In this document: positions 1-6,291 of the stretch, piece after piece
How the letters are laid out: each line of letters starts with the position of its first letter
Position numbering within the stretch: the stretch's first letter is position 1
Assembly: GCA_021736615.1 (NCBI GenBank)
Contig: JAIPFN010000161.1
Coordinates: 1-12,889, forward strand
DNA length: 12,889 nt
Source of the DNA: Phycisphaerae bacterium
GTDB taxonomy: Bacteria > Planctomycetota > Phycisphaerae > Sedimentisphaerales > Anaerohalosphaeraceae
Reading direction: 5' to 3'
Notes under the pieces: model-generated
Seen by the model: only the letters and a program-made list of their open reading frames with translations
Told to the model about the DNA's origin: nothing
Databases searched by the model: none
Made by a program: the position numbers and the translations under genes

Positions 1-303
1 AGCGTTCACGGAGTTTTTTGACAGGATGACAGGATAAAAGATAGATTAAAAAATGTCAGTGGGTGTTTTTGATCACAGGCTTACAACTTTTGGCAGGTTT
101 GTGTGTTTTGCTTTTTTAAAAAAGGAGCAAAAATCAAGAAGGAAGATTTTATAATCATTCTATTGTCCTGTCAAAAACGAGAGCTTAGAGTGATTAACAG
201 GAAAAAAGCGTGAACGGTTACGCTCAAGTTAATAATCCGGTTTCCGGCAGGGCATGACTGGCTGAGCAATTTTAAGAATGCGTCGTAATTGAAAGTTAAG
301 TAA
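1..303. other. Non-coding leader upstream of flgF with inverted repeats
   Basis: I see no convincing gene in this stretch on either strand. It is A/T rich, with runs of A and T, and holds an inverted-repeat structure at about 3-216 (listed separately). No sigma-54 or sigma-28 core with correct spacing was found. TTGACA at 18-23 has only a poor -10 partner (TAGATT, 42-47), and TATAAT at 150-155 has no -35 partner. The last 15 bases before flgF have no clear Shine-Dalgarno sequence. The flgF promoter may therefore lie outside the window, or be of a type I cannot recognise. Confidence 0.6.
3..216. repeat. Nested inverted repeat of about 214 bp, with a tandem GACAGGAT pair
   Basis: Two nested inverted repeats are visible. 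CGTTCACG (3-10) is the exact reverse complement of CGTGAACG (209-216). TTTTTGACAGGA (15-26) is the exact reverse complement of TCCTGTCAAAAA (166-177). Within the left arm GACAGGAT is repeated twice in tandem (20-27, 28-35), and a related TTAACAGGAAAA lies near the right end (about 194-205). The inner spacer has no reading frame. The arrangement resembles a small non-autonomous repeat or a large imperfect stem; it has no U-rich tail that would make it a normal terminator. That the two arm pairs belong to one unit is inference. Confidence 0.55.
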
Positions 304-1041
304 ATGCTTGATATAAACTCAAGTTTAAAATCCAGTACTTCCGCTTTAATGCAGGAGTATCATGCGATTACTAATAACATCGCAAACGCAAACACAGCGG
401 GATTTAAGAGAAGGGCAAGTTCCTTTTCCGGTAAACTTGCAGAGCAGACCGGAATGCTTGGTTCCGGGAAGGATTCAGGCGGGGGAGTGAAATTTAAGAC
501 AGAAATAGACTTTACGCAGGGAAGCCTGGATCATACTGAAAGACCGCTGGACCTGGCGATCAAAGGCGAGGGCTTCTTTGTTGTAGAAAGCCCGGATAAG
601 ACAGAATATACGCGAAACGGACAGTTTGGCCGCAACAATAACGGTCAGATCATAGACTATCAGGGCCGATTGATAGCAGGTGAAAGCGGGCCGATCACGA
701 TTCCTGCCGGAATCAGCGACTCGCAACTGGTGATAACCGGCGACGGTGCCGTAATGGCGGCGGGAGTGAATATCGGCAAAATACGTATGGTTGAGTTCGG
801 CGAAGATTTACCAAAGCTAATGCCTGCCGGGGATAACTGCTTTGTAGCTCCGAAAGATGTAAAAGCGGCGACGGCAGTGAAATCAAGTGTAGAGCAGGGT
901 TATCGAGAGTCATCAAATGTAGACAGCATAAGAGAGACGATTAATCTCATTACGGTCAGCAGGATGTATGAAGCGAGCATGAAAGTAATGACCAAAAAAA
1001 GTGACAGCGAAAAATCGATATTAGACGTGGCAATGGGATAG
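304..1041 (+). CDS. flgF: Flagellar basal-body rod protein FlgF (proximal/distal rod)
   Basis: This 245-residue protein is a rod subunit exported by the flagellar type III apparatus and built into the axial rod that crosses the periplasm. The N-terminus has the rod/hook signature, with ITNNIANANTAGFKRR at about residues 22-37. The centre has the FlgF/FlgG core: ERPLDLAIKGEGFF at about 79-92, followed by YTRNGQFGRNNNGQII. The C-terminus has the matching amphipathic helix ETINLITVSRMYEASMKVM, ending in a short SDSEKSILDVAMG tail. It is shorter than the flgG product that follows, and its N-terminus reads MLDINSSLKSS rather than the FlgG-type MLRAFSTAATGM, so FlgF is preferred over FlgG. The ATG at 304 places the domain correctly but lacks a good ribosome binding site. 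It is first of six rod and ring genes in the same direction. Confidence 0.9.
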   Translation: MLDINSSLKSSTSALMQEYHAITNNIANANTAGFKRRASSFSGKLAEQTGMLGSGKDSGGGVKFKTEIDFTQGSLDHTERPLDLAIKGEGFFVVESPDKTEYTRNGQFGRNNNGQIIDYQGRLIAGESGPITIPAGISDSQLVITGDGAVMAAGVNIGKIRMVEFGEDLPKLMPAGDNCFVAPKDVKAATAVKSSVEQGYRESSNVDSIRETINLITVSRMYEASMKVMTKKSDSEKSILDVAMG

Positions 1042-1046
1042 GACTG

Positions 1047-1137
1047 AAACTGGCCTTATGGGCAGTTTAAATTACGAATTACGAATTACGAATTACGAAT
1101 TATAAATTACGAATTATGGATTCGGCCTTTGGGCTGA
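1047..1137. repeat. Composite intergenic element 1: hairpin, ATTACGA heptad array, hairpin
   Basis: Seven heptads in register (1071-1119) read ATTACGA four times, then ATTATAA, ATTACGA and ATTATGG. The array is flanked by two short stem-loops. On the left AAACTGGCC (1047-1055) and GGGCAGTTT (1060-1068) pair around a TTAT loop with one mismatch. On the right TCGGCC (1122-1127) and GGCTGA (1132-1137) pair around TTTG with one G-T pair. The same plan recurs after flgG. It starts a few bases after the flgF stop and ends about 30 bases before flgG, so it could act as a transcript-stabilising or attenuating structure, or be a parasitic repeat. Confidence 0.8.
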
Positions 1138-1167
1138 GGCTATTATTATTAAAGAACAGGAGCATTT

Positions 1168-1950
1168 ATGTTACGAGCATTTTCGACAGCAGCGACGGGT
1201 ATGAGTGCGCAGCAGAAGATGGTTGATACAATCGCCAATAACCTCGCGAATATCAATACCAACGGTTTCAAGAGAAGGCAGGCGGTATTCGAGGATCTTC
1301 TCTATGTAAAGCTTAAACAAGCGGGCAGAGAAGTTTCCTCCGGTATTACGGCACCTGCCGAAGTTGAGATCGGCAGCGGTGTCAAGTTTGCCGCGACGGC
1401 GAAGGTCTTTACGCCGGGTGAGATGGAAAATACCGGCAGGAACAGTGACATGGCGATAATGGGTGACGGGTTTTTTGAGGTTACGCTTCCAGGCGGCGAA
1501 TCCAGATATACGCGTGACGGAGCATTCTTTAAAAATGCCGACGGAGAGTTGGTTACAGCATCTGGATATGCTGTTGAGCCTGCGATAACAATACCCCAGG
1601 ATGCTTCAGATTTCGGCGTAGGTCCGGATGGGACAGTTACAGCTATGGTCAGTGGGGTTGCAACGAATCTAGGACAAATTCAGATAGTGAAATTTCCCAA
1701 TGCCGAAGGTCTCAGTGCCGAGGGTGGAAACCTTTACTCTGAAACCGAATCAAGCGGTGCGGCCCTTATAGGAACAGCCGGCGAAAACGGCTATGGGACG
1801 ATACAGGGCGGTATGCTTGAAAAGTCTAACGTCCAGATGGTTTCGGAACTGGTAAATCTTATTACCGCACAGAGAGCATACGAAATTAATTCGCGAGCGA
1901 TCAAAACAGGCGACGGAATGCTGCAAACCGCTAACCAGTTAATAAGGTAA
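1168..1950 (+). CDS. flgG: Flagellar basal-body distal rod protein FlgG
   Basis: FlgG forms the distal rod, the stiff shaft that runs through the P and L rings. The 260-residue length is normal for the family. The N-terminus MLRAFSTAATGMSAQQ followed by IANNLANINTNGFKRR (residues 23-38) is the classical FlgG start. The central core contains NSDMAIMGDGFFEV and YTRDGAFFKNADGELV. The C-terminus has EKSNVQMVSELVNLITAQRAYE, the paired D0 helix, then MLQTANQLIR. An AGGAG ribosome binding site lies 5 bases before the ATG. The neighbours (flgF before, ring genes after) fit exactly. Composite repeat elements sit in both flanking gaps, so flgG is separated from its neighbours more widely than usual in such operons. 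Confidence 0.96.
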   Translation: MLRAFSTAATGMSAQQKMVDTIANNLANINTNGFKRRQAVFEDLLYVKLKQAGREVSSGITAPAEVEIGSGVKFAATAKVFTPGEMENTGRNSDMAIMGDGFFEVTLPGGESRYTRDGAFFKNADGELVTASGYAVEPAITIPQDASDFGVGPDGTVTAMVSGVATNLGQIQIVKFPNAEGLSAEGGNLYSETESSGAALIGTAGENGYGTIQGGMLEKSNVQMVSELVNLITAQRAYEINSRAIKTGDGMLQTANQLIR

Positions 1951-1958
1951 CATTATTC

Positions 1959-2037
1959 AAAATGACCGGGCGGCCATTTTGAGAATTATAAATTACGAAT
2001 TACGAATTACGAATTTAGGTTTCGGCCTTATGGCCGA
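1959..2037. repeat. Composite intergenic element 2: hairpin, ATTACGA heptad array, hairpin
   Basis: This second copy of the plan seen after flgF begins 8 bases past the flgG stop. The left stem is AAAATGACC (1959-1967) with GGCCATTTT (1972-1980) around GGGC, one mismatch. The array of five heptads (1985-2019) reads ATTATAA, ATTACGA three times, then ATTTAGG. The right stem is a perfect TCGGCC/GGCCGA (2022-2027, 2032-2037) around TTAT. The right stem closely resembles that of copy 1, and the arrays share unit and phase, but the left stems differ in sequence. Translated, the array gives a meaningless N-terminal extension to the flgA frame. Confidence 0.8.
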
Positions 2038-2131
2038 GACAGTTTATCAAAATTTACTGTGTGGATTTTATTTGTATTGGTTCACGTTAATCTTTAGATC
2101 ATTTTTGGTCAGTTTAACAAGGCAGGATGAA

Positions 2132-3097
2132 ATGAAAGCAAAAATATTAAAGTTGGTTCTTATTACGGCGGTTTGCCTGGTGACACAGGCCGGTAGAGGC
2201 GGCGAACTTAAATTGTATCTTCCAAGGGAAGTCAATATAGCCGATGAGTCGATTTGTCTCGGTGGTTTCGCGATATTGCGTGGAAGCCCGGAAGATATTG
2301 CAAAAGCGTCCGGAGTTTCTTTAGGGAGGTTTTCTGTTGCCGGTCAGAAGATAACGATAACTCGCAGAACAATTTTAAGCAGGCTTTCGGCAAACGAGAT
2401 CGCTTCGACGGATGTCAGTTTCAGCGGCGCAAATGAGGTAGTTGTCGGTCGTAAGGAATTGATAATATCCGAAAATGATATCGCGGCAAATGCGAGCGAG
2501 TTTCTCAAGAAAAATAAAACAGATTCATCGGTTGCTTCTTATGAAATTTTGCGTAACTGCAGGAAGATCGTCTTGCCGGCTCAGAAGGGAAAAATAACTT
2601 TTTCTCCCCGGCTGAACAAAAGGTCTTCAGAGTCACAGGTGATTGTAGACGTAGACGTTATGCTCGACGGTAAGAAAGTGGGCGACGATCAAGTGGTATA
2701 CAGCCCTGTGTACAATCGGCGCGTGGTCGTCGCTGCTACAGATGTGGCGCAAGGGACCGTTCTAAGTTCCGACAACATAAAGGTCGAAACGGTGACGAGC
2801 AAGTATCCCGAGCCAAAAGGATTTAATCTGCCTGTCGGACTCGTTGCCAGAAGAAATATTGAGAGCGGTCAGGAGATTCGAAATACGTTACTTACGCAGC
2901 CAAAGCCGGAAATATTGATCAAAAGAAATGCTTTAGTGGTGATAAAGATCGATACGCTGGCGATTTTGTTAACAGCCAAAGGAACGGCACTGAGCGAAGG
3001 GGTCTTTGGTGAGATGATAAAGGTTAAGAATATTGACTCTAACAAGATCATAATTTGCAAGGTGAATTATGATGGAACTGTTTCGCCGGCAATATAA
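2132..3097 (+). CDS. flgA: Flagellar P-ring assembly chaperone FlgA
   Basis: FlgA is a periplasmic chaperone that helps FlgI subunits assemble into the P ring around the rod. With the start chosen here the product is 321 residues. Residues 1-20 form a Sec signal peptide (MKAKILKLVLITAVCLVTQA). The N-terminal half (about 25-190) is variable. An SAF-type domain begins near residue 197 (RVVVAATDVAQGTVLSSDNI, then LPVGLVARRNIESGQEI), and the conserved C-terminal barrel has VVIKIDTLAILLTAKGTALSEGVFGE (split here for length: VVIKIDTLAILL, then TAKGTALSEGVFGE) and IKVKNIDSNKIIICKV. The ATG at 2132 follows AAGG and AGGA 9 and 4 bases upstream. An in-frame TTG at 1979 would prepend 51 residues read from the heptad repeat, so I reject it. 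It lies directly upstream of flgH and flgI, its clients' genes. Confidence 0.9.
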   Translation: MKAKILKLVLITAVCLVTQAGRGGELKLYLPREVNIADESICLGGFAILRGSPEDIAKASGVSLGRFSVAGQKITITRRTILSRLSANEIASTDVSFSGANEVVVGRKELIISENDIAANASEFLKKNKTDSSVASYEILRNCRKIVLPAQKGKITFSPRLNKRSSESQVIVDVDVMLDGKKVGDDQVVYSPVYNRRVVVAATDVAQGTVLSSDNIKVETVTSKYPEPKGFNLPVGLVARRNIESGQEIRNTLLTQPKPEILIKRNALVVIKIDTLAILLTAKGTALSEGVFGEMIKVKNIDSNKIIICKVNYDGTVSPAI

Positions 3098-3150
3098 TTT
3101 CTTATAAGAAATCCAAATGCGAATTTCAATAGCTTGCGGAAGGCATAATT

Positions 3151-3789
3151 ATGAATAGAAAAAAAACAGCGTTATTAATGTTATTCGTACTGACAGCGGT
3201 CATAAACGTTCAATTTGTCGCCGCAGGATCTATATTTTCCAAAGGAGGCAGTGTTAGCAAACCGCTTATCGGTGATGACACCGCGAAAAAAGTCGGCGAT
3301 ATCCTGACGATCCTTATAAGCGAAGTTACCGCGATCGAAAGCAAGCTTGATAGAAAACTTGAAAAGTCAACAAGTCGAAGCGCAACATTTGACGGAAAAC
3401 TCGGCATCGAGCACAAGCTGATTCCGGACAATCTTAACCTGCCGTCGTTTAACGTATCCGATGCGACAAGCTCCAGCAATAAGCTTGACGGGAAATCAGA
3501 ATTTAAAGACGAACGCGAAGTCACCGACAGGGTGAGCGTGATAGTAGAAGATGTTCAACCCAACGGCTACCTGGTGGTGATTGGCAAGATTCAGCGAAAG
3601 GTTGCCGACGACAAACAGACAATTAACCTTAGCGGTATAGTACGGCCAAGCGATATAAAATTTGACAATACAGTGAAAAGTGAACAGGTTGCCAATTTTC
3701 ACATGGTGATTGACAATGACGGTGTAAGCGAGACGTACAGCAAGGTCGGCTGGATAGGGAAAATACTTGACTTTATCTGGCCGTTCTGA
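3151..3789 (+). CDS. flgH: Flagellar L-ring protein FlgH, without a lipoprotein cysteine
   Basis: FlgH forms the L ring, the bushing in the outer membrane around the distal rod. The 212-residue product shows the family core: GSIFSKGG just after the signal peptide, KKVGDILTILISEVTAIESK at about 46-65, then VSVIVEDVQPNGYLVVIGKI, INLSGIVRPSDIKFDNTV and a C-terminal SKVGWIGKILDFIWPF, matching the GW-containing end of other FlgH proteins. A good GGAAGG ribosome binding site lies 7 bases before the ATG. What is odd: characterised FlgH proteins are lipoproteins with a lipobox cysteine, whereas here the signal peptide ends FVAAGSIF (about residues 22-29) and there is no cysteine anywhere. Cleavage by signal peptidase I after Ala25 is the likely alternative. 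Confidence 0.93.
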   Translation: MNRKKTALLMLFVLTAVINVQFVAAGSIFSKGGSVSKPLIGDDTAKKVGDILTILISEVTAIESKLDRKLEKSTSRSATFDGKLGIEHKLIPDNLNLPSFNVSDATSSSNKLDGKSEFKDEREVTDRVSVIVEDVQPNGYLVVIGKIQRKVADDKQTINLSGIVRPSDIKFDNTVKSEQVANFHMVIDNDGVSETYSKVGWIGKILDFIWPF

Positions 3790-3832
3790 TCGGTCAATGT
3801 AAGAAGTTTTAAAATGTATTAAGTCCTTATAA

Positions 3833-4972
3833 ATGTTATTTGGAAATGATAGAGTGAAGACAATCAATAAATACAAAATAGCGGCGGTGATTATCGCGGT
3901 GTCCTTGACGGTTCAAAGCGTATCTGCCGAGCGAATTAAAGATGTTACAACCATAAAAGGGATCCGCGGGAACCCGCTTACCGGTTATGGTATAGTAGTT
4001 GGGCTAAACGATACCGGTGATAAAAGTGCTCTGTCTTCGCGGATAATCGCCAATATTCTCAGGCGTTCTAATTTGGCTATAGACCCATCGGTACTTTCTA
4101 CCGGAAGTGCCGCGGTTGTTGTGGTGACAGCCGAACTCGGGCCGTTCGATACATTGGGCACAAAGATCGACGTTAGTGTTTCAACTCTTCAGGATGCAAG
4201 CAGCCTCCAGGGTGGAGAATTGCTGCCGACCGTACTTGAGGGTTTGGACGGGCAACCCTATGCGGTGGCAAGCGGTGCGATCTTTCTCGGTGGTTTTACC
4301 GCGGGTGGAAGTTCTGCTACTGCGACTAAAAACCATACGACATCGGGAAGGATACCAGGCGGAGCCAACGTTGAAAAAGAAGAACTTGCGACATTTATAC
4401 AAGAGGTCGGCGGCGAAAACTTCTTTACCCTTAATCTTCGCAATAAAGATTTTTCGACGGCTGTTAATATCCAGAAATCAATTAACGAGAAATTTCCATC
4501 CAGTGCGGTCGCAAAAAACGCAGGTACTGTTGTTGTAAAGCTCCCCGCAGGAATGGAAGAAGATAAGGTTTCGGCGTTTATAGACAGCGTTACAGTGCTT
4601 GAGACAGAAGTCGATATGCCGGCGATAGTGGTTGTCAATGAAAAAACCGGTACCGTCGTTGTAGGTGAGCATGTCGGGATCAGTGCTTGCGGTGTGATGC
4701 AGGGCAGTCTTATAGTCAAGGTCAAGGAGTCGGCAGAGGTTTCGCAGCCCCAGGCTCCATTCTCAGATGCCGGCGAAACGGTCGTCGTGCCCGATACATC
4801 ACTTGACATCACCGAAGAAGAAGTCCGCTTGATACCGATAGAAAAAGTTATTACCGTTACCGAACTGGCAAAGGCATTGAATTCGATAGGGGCTACGCCG
4901 AAGGATATGATAGCAATATTTAGCATGTTGAAGGTGCAGGGCGCACTTCAGGCAGAACTTATAGTACAATAA
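3833..4972 (+). CDS. flgI: Flagellar P-ring protein FlgI
   Basis: FlgI forms the P ring in the peptidoglycan layer around the rod. Hallmarks include ERIKDVTTIKGIRGNPLTGYG right after the signal peptide (first 20: ERIKDVTTIKGIRGNPLTGY), GIVVGLNDTGDKS, SLQGGELLPTVLEGLDGQ, YAVASGAIFLGGF and the C-terminal ALNSIGATPKDMIAIF. The signal peptide ends SVSA/ERI at residue 32 if the ATG at 3833 is used. A GTG at 3854 gives a neater 25-residue signal peptide and has GGA about 9 bases upstream, while the ATG has no Shine-Dalgarno sequence, so the true start may be 3854. One cysteine (286, in GISACG) aligns with a cysteine of the enterobacterial disulfide, but the partner position near the C-terminus is Ala371 (QGALQAEL). 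Flanked by flgH and the flgJ-like gene. Confidence 0.95.
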   Translation: MLFGNDRVKTINKYKIAAVIIAVSLTVQSVSAERIKDVTTIKGIRGNPLTGYGIVVGLNDTGDKSALSSRIIANILRRSNLAIDPSVLSTGSAAVVVVTAELGPFDTLGTKIDVSVSTLQDASSLQGGELLPTVLEGLDGQPYAVASGAIFLGGFTAGGSSATATKNHTTSGRIPGGANVEKEELATFIQEVGGENFFTLNLRNKDFSTAVNIQKSINEKFPSSAVAKNAGTVVVKLPAGMEEDKVSAFIDSVTVLETEVDMPAIVVVNEKTGTVVVGEHVGISACGVMQGSLIVKVKESAEVSQPQAPFSDAGETVVVPDTSLDITEEEVRLIPIEKVITVTELAKALNSIGATPKDMIAIFSMLKVQGALQAELIVQ

Positions 4973-5046
4973 GGACACTATCTACAGTCTGTAAGTTTGG
5001 GCAAGAATAGAGTTTCGAGCAGGTCAAAAGTGCAACAGTAGATATG

Positions 5047-5065
5047 GTTTCGTCTTTAGCGAAAC
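5047..5065 (+). promoter_or_regulatory. Stem-loop in the flgI-flgJ gap
   Basis: GTTTCG (5047-5052) pairs perfectly with CGAAAC (5060-5065) around a 7-base loop, and TGTTTTATG follows. It could be a weak terminator or a processing site between the ring genes and flgJ. A second AGTTTCG about 50 bases upstream (near 5010-5017) could pair with the same right arm (CGAAACT), giving two mutually exclusive folds. The rest of the 126-base gap shows nothing recognisable. Confidence 0.4.
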
Positions 5066-5098
5066 TGTTTTATGATTAATTGATAATGTGGGAATTGT

Positions 5099-5473
5099 AT
5101 GGAAGTTGTAAATTTTTTAAATAATGCTCCAATTCAGACAGATGACGTAAAAAAAGCGTCCAAGATGTCAAAAGCGGTCGACGGAGCGGATAACGCAAAA
5201 AAAATGAAGGTCGCCAAGGAATTCGAGTCCATCCTCGTCGGTCAGATTATGAATCAGATGAAAGAGACGATCGGAGATTCTGGTTTTCTTGAGGATGGTT
5301 CGTCGAAACAAATAAAGGATATGTTCTGGAGTTTCCTGGCCGATGACGTTGGCAGCAAGGGGGGGTTTGGTTTATGGGAAAATATCTATAAGTCAATGTC
5401 TCCGGATCAGCAGGATATAAAGCCAGGCGAAGGGTCCGGCAAAGCGAGTTTAAAGATTGATCAGACAGCCTAA
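5099..5473 (+). CDS. flgJ: FlgJ-type rod-binding protein, single domain
   Basis: This 124-residue protein matches the N-terminal rod-binding (rod-cap) domain of FlgJ. Residues about 38-100 carry the pattern KVAKEFESILVGQIMNQM, then GFLEDGSSKQIKDMFWSFLA, then the GGFGLWENIYKSM end. In enterobacteria FlgJ has a second, peptidoglycan-cleaving domain. That domain is absent here: after residue 100 only a polar tail (SPDQQDIKPGEGSGKAS) remains. In many other bacteria the rod-binding domain likewise stands alone, and a separate muramidase opens the wall. GGGA lies 5 bases before the ATG. Its position after flgHI and before flgN/flgK is the usual one. No peptidoglycan hydrolase gene is present in this window. 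Confidence 0.88.
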   Translation: MEVVNFLNNAPIQTDDVKKASKMSKAVDGADNAKKMKVAKEFESILVGQIMNQMKETIGDSGFLEDGSSKQIKDMFWSFLADDVGSKGGFGLWENIYKSMSPDQQDIKPGEGSGKASLKIDQTA

Positions 5474-5616
5474 AAAGTAAATTTAAATGAAATCACTCTT
5501 GTCCAAGATAATGCTTTGGCCAGGAGTGCGTGCGACGGACAGCGGGCAGCGTTCGACGATGTTTGCAGATTCGGTACTGAAAACGGTTAGTTTTGCATGT
5601 TTTTTAGAGGTTTATT

Positions 5617-5738
5617 TGGGACAGCATGAAATGTAACCTGTTTTTGCAACTTGCAAAAGTCGCACAAAAAGCGTTGATATTAGAATTAATGACGCTGTCT
5701 AAATAGAATAGTAAATTGTCTTGGACAGCAATGAAATG
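5617..5738 (+). repeat. 18-bp direct repeat pair flanking the palindrome
   Basis: TTGGGACAGCATGAAATG (5617-5634) recurs as TTGGACAGCAATGAAATG (5721-5738), identical apart from moving one base (a G lost, an A gained). Start-to-start distance is 104 bases, about ten helical turns. The second copy ends 22 bases before the flgN start codon. The inverse of its core, GCTGTC, is at 5694-5699. This looks like paired binding sites for a DNA-binding protein, or remnants of a duplicated leader. Confidence 0.55.
5642..5658. promoter_or_regulatory. Perfect 17-bp palindrome, operator-like
   Basis: TTTTGCAA (5642-5649), a central C, and TTGCAAAA (5651-5658) form a perfect inverted repeat 103 bases before flgN. 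Odd-centred dyads of this size are typical of sites for dimeric helix-turn-helix regulators. The loop is a single base, so a stable RNA hairpin is unlikely, and protein binding is the better explanation. The regulator is not identifiable from this window. Confidence 0.55.
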
Positions 5739-5760
5739 AAATAATTTTAAAGAGCCGAAA

Positions 5761-6279
5761 ATGAAAACTTTAAGTTTAGAGTTTGATAATTATGTCGACC
5801 CTCTTATCGACGTACTCGAAAAGGACATAGAGCATGTTGACTCTACTGTCGAGATGCTCGATCAACTGCGGGGTATGGTCATTAAGCGTGACGATAAAAG
5901 TCTGAATTTGCTTCTGGAAAAGGCCAGGATCAAGGCCCATAAATACGTTACCGTCGAAAATCGAAGGGAAATGATACGTAAGGAACTGGCTCGTATATGG
6001 GGATGCGAGGCGAAAGAAATGACCCTGACGAAAATAATACAGATCCTGCCGCCCGAGCGGAGCGAGCGAGTTCGGCAGACAAGAGACAAACTGGAAAGTC
6101 TTCTGGCAAGATTTAAAGCCGAGCATCTTAGCACATATATGCTTCTTTCCGAGTGCAGCCGGTTTAACGGTGAGATATTGTCTGCGCTTCTTAGCGGCAG
6201 GCGTGACGAGTCGACATACAACCGTCAGGGTTCCATGAACCGGCAAAATGAACAAAGCTTTGTGAATATGAAACTATAG
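5761..6279 (+). CDS. flgN: FlgN-type export chaperone for FlgK/FlgL
   Basis: FlgN is a small cytoplasmic helical chaperone that keeps the hook-filament junction proteins FlgK and FlgL unfolded and guides them to the export gate. The 172-residue product is almost entirely helical. A first helix spans about 10-60 (LIDVLEKDIEHVDSTVEML). A long second coil around 98-147 (ERSERVRQTRDKLESLLARF, then YMLLSECSRFNGEILSALLS) ends in the family-like segment SGRRDESTYNRQGSMNRQ. AAAGAG lies about 6 bases before the ATG. The stop is 12 bases before the flgK start, so the two are probably co-translated, which strongly supports the assignment. Sequence conservation in this family is low, so context carries much of the weight. 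Confidence 0.8.
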   Translation: MKTLSLEFDNYVDPLIDVLEKDIEHVDSTVEMLDQLRGMVIKRDDKSLNLLLEKARIKAHKYVTVENRREMIRKELARIWGCEAKEMTLTKIIQILPPERSERVRQTRDKLESLLARFKAEHLSTYMLLSECSRFNGEILSALLSGRRDESTYNRQGSMNRQNEQSFVNMKL

Positions 6280-6291
6280 CGGGATCAGACA

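Larger units (their letters stand above)
5474..5760. other. Non-coding gap between flgJ and flgN; regulatory-looking, no flgM
   Basis: This is 287 bases without a believable gene. The longest forward frame, from ATG at 5487, closes after 34 codons at 5589-5591 and has no ribosome binding site. In Geobacter- and Desulfovibrio-like clusters flgM (anti-sigma-28) sits at this place, but nothing here encodes it. The gap instead holds a perfect palindrome (5642-5658), an 18-base direct repeat (5617-5634 and 5721-5738) and an imperfect inverted repeat whose outer arms are AGCGT (5670-5674) and ACGCT (5692-5696). TAGAAT at 5704-5709 is a possible -10 with no good -35. A promoter region driving flgN-flgK-flgL is the likely reading. 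Confidence 0.6.

Noticed and set aside
18..47. Sigma-70 promoter TTGACA/TAGATT upstream of flgF
   Set aside because: The TTGACA is part of the GACAGGAT repeat arm, the -10 matches only 4 of 6, and it is over 250 bases from flgF.
92..111. Sigma-54-like TTGGCAGG ... TTTTGC upstream of flgF
   Set aside because: GG and GC are 18 (or 14) bases apart instead of 12, so sigma-54 could not bind both elements.
1071..2019. ATTACGA arrays as CRISPR repeats
   Set aside because: Units are 7 bases in direct tandem without spacers, so they are microsatellite-like, not a CRISPR array.
4258..4926. Minus-strand open frame of 222 codons opposite flgI
   Set aside because: It mirrors the codon bias of flgI, is rich in Ser/Thr/Val as expected of an antisense shadow, has no family motif and lies wholly inside a clear gene.
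5487..5591. Short forward frame in the flgJ-flgN gap as a possible flgM
   Set aside because: It closes after 34 codons, lacks a ribosome binding site and has no FlgM-like helix pattern.
5654..5680. Sigma-28 site upstream of flgN (CAAAAGTC-N11-GTTGATAT)
   Set aside because: Only 9 of 16 consensus positions match and the key CGATAA core is broken.
5776..6255. Minus-strand open frames opposite flgN (159 and 119 codons)
   Set aside because: Both lie inside flgN, which has good context and helical composition; neither shows a recognisable motif or ribosome binding site.
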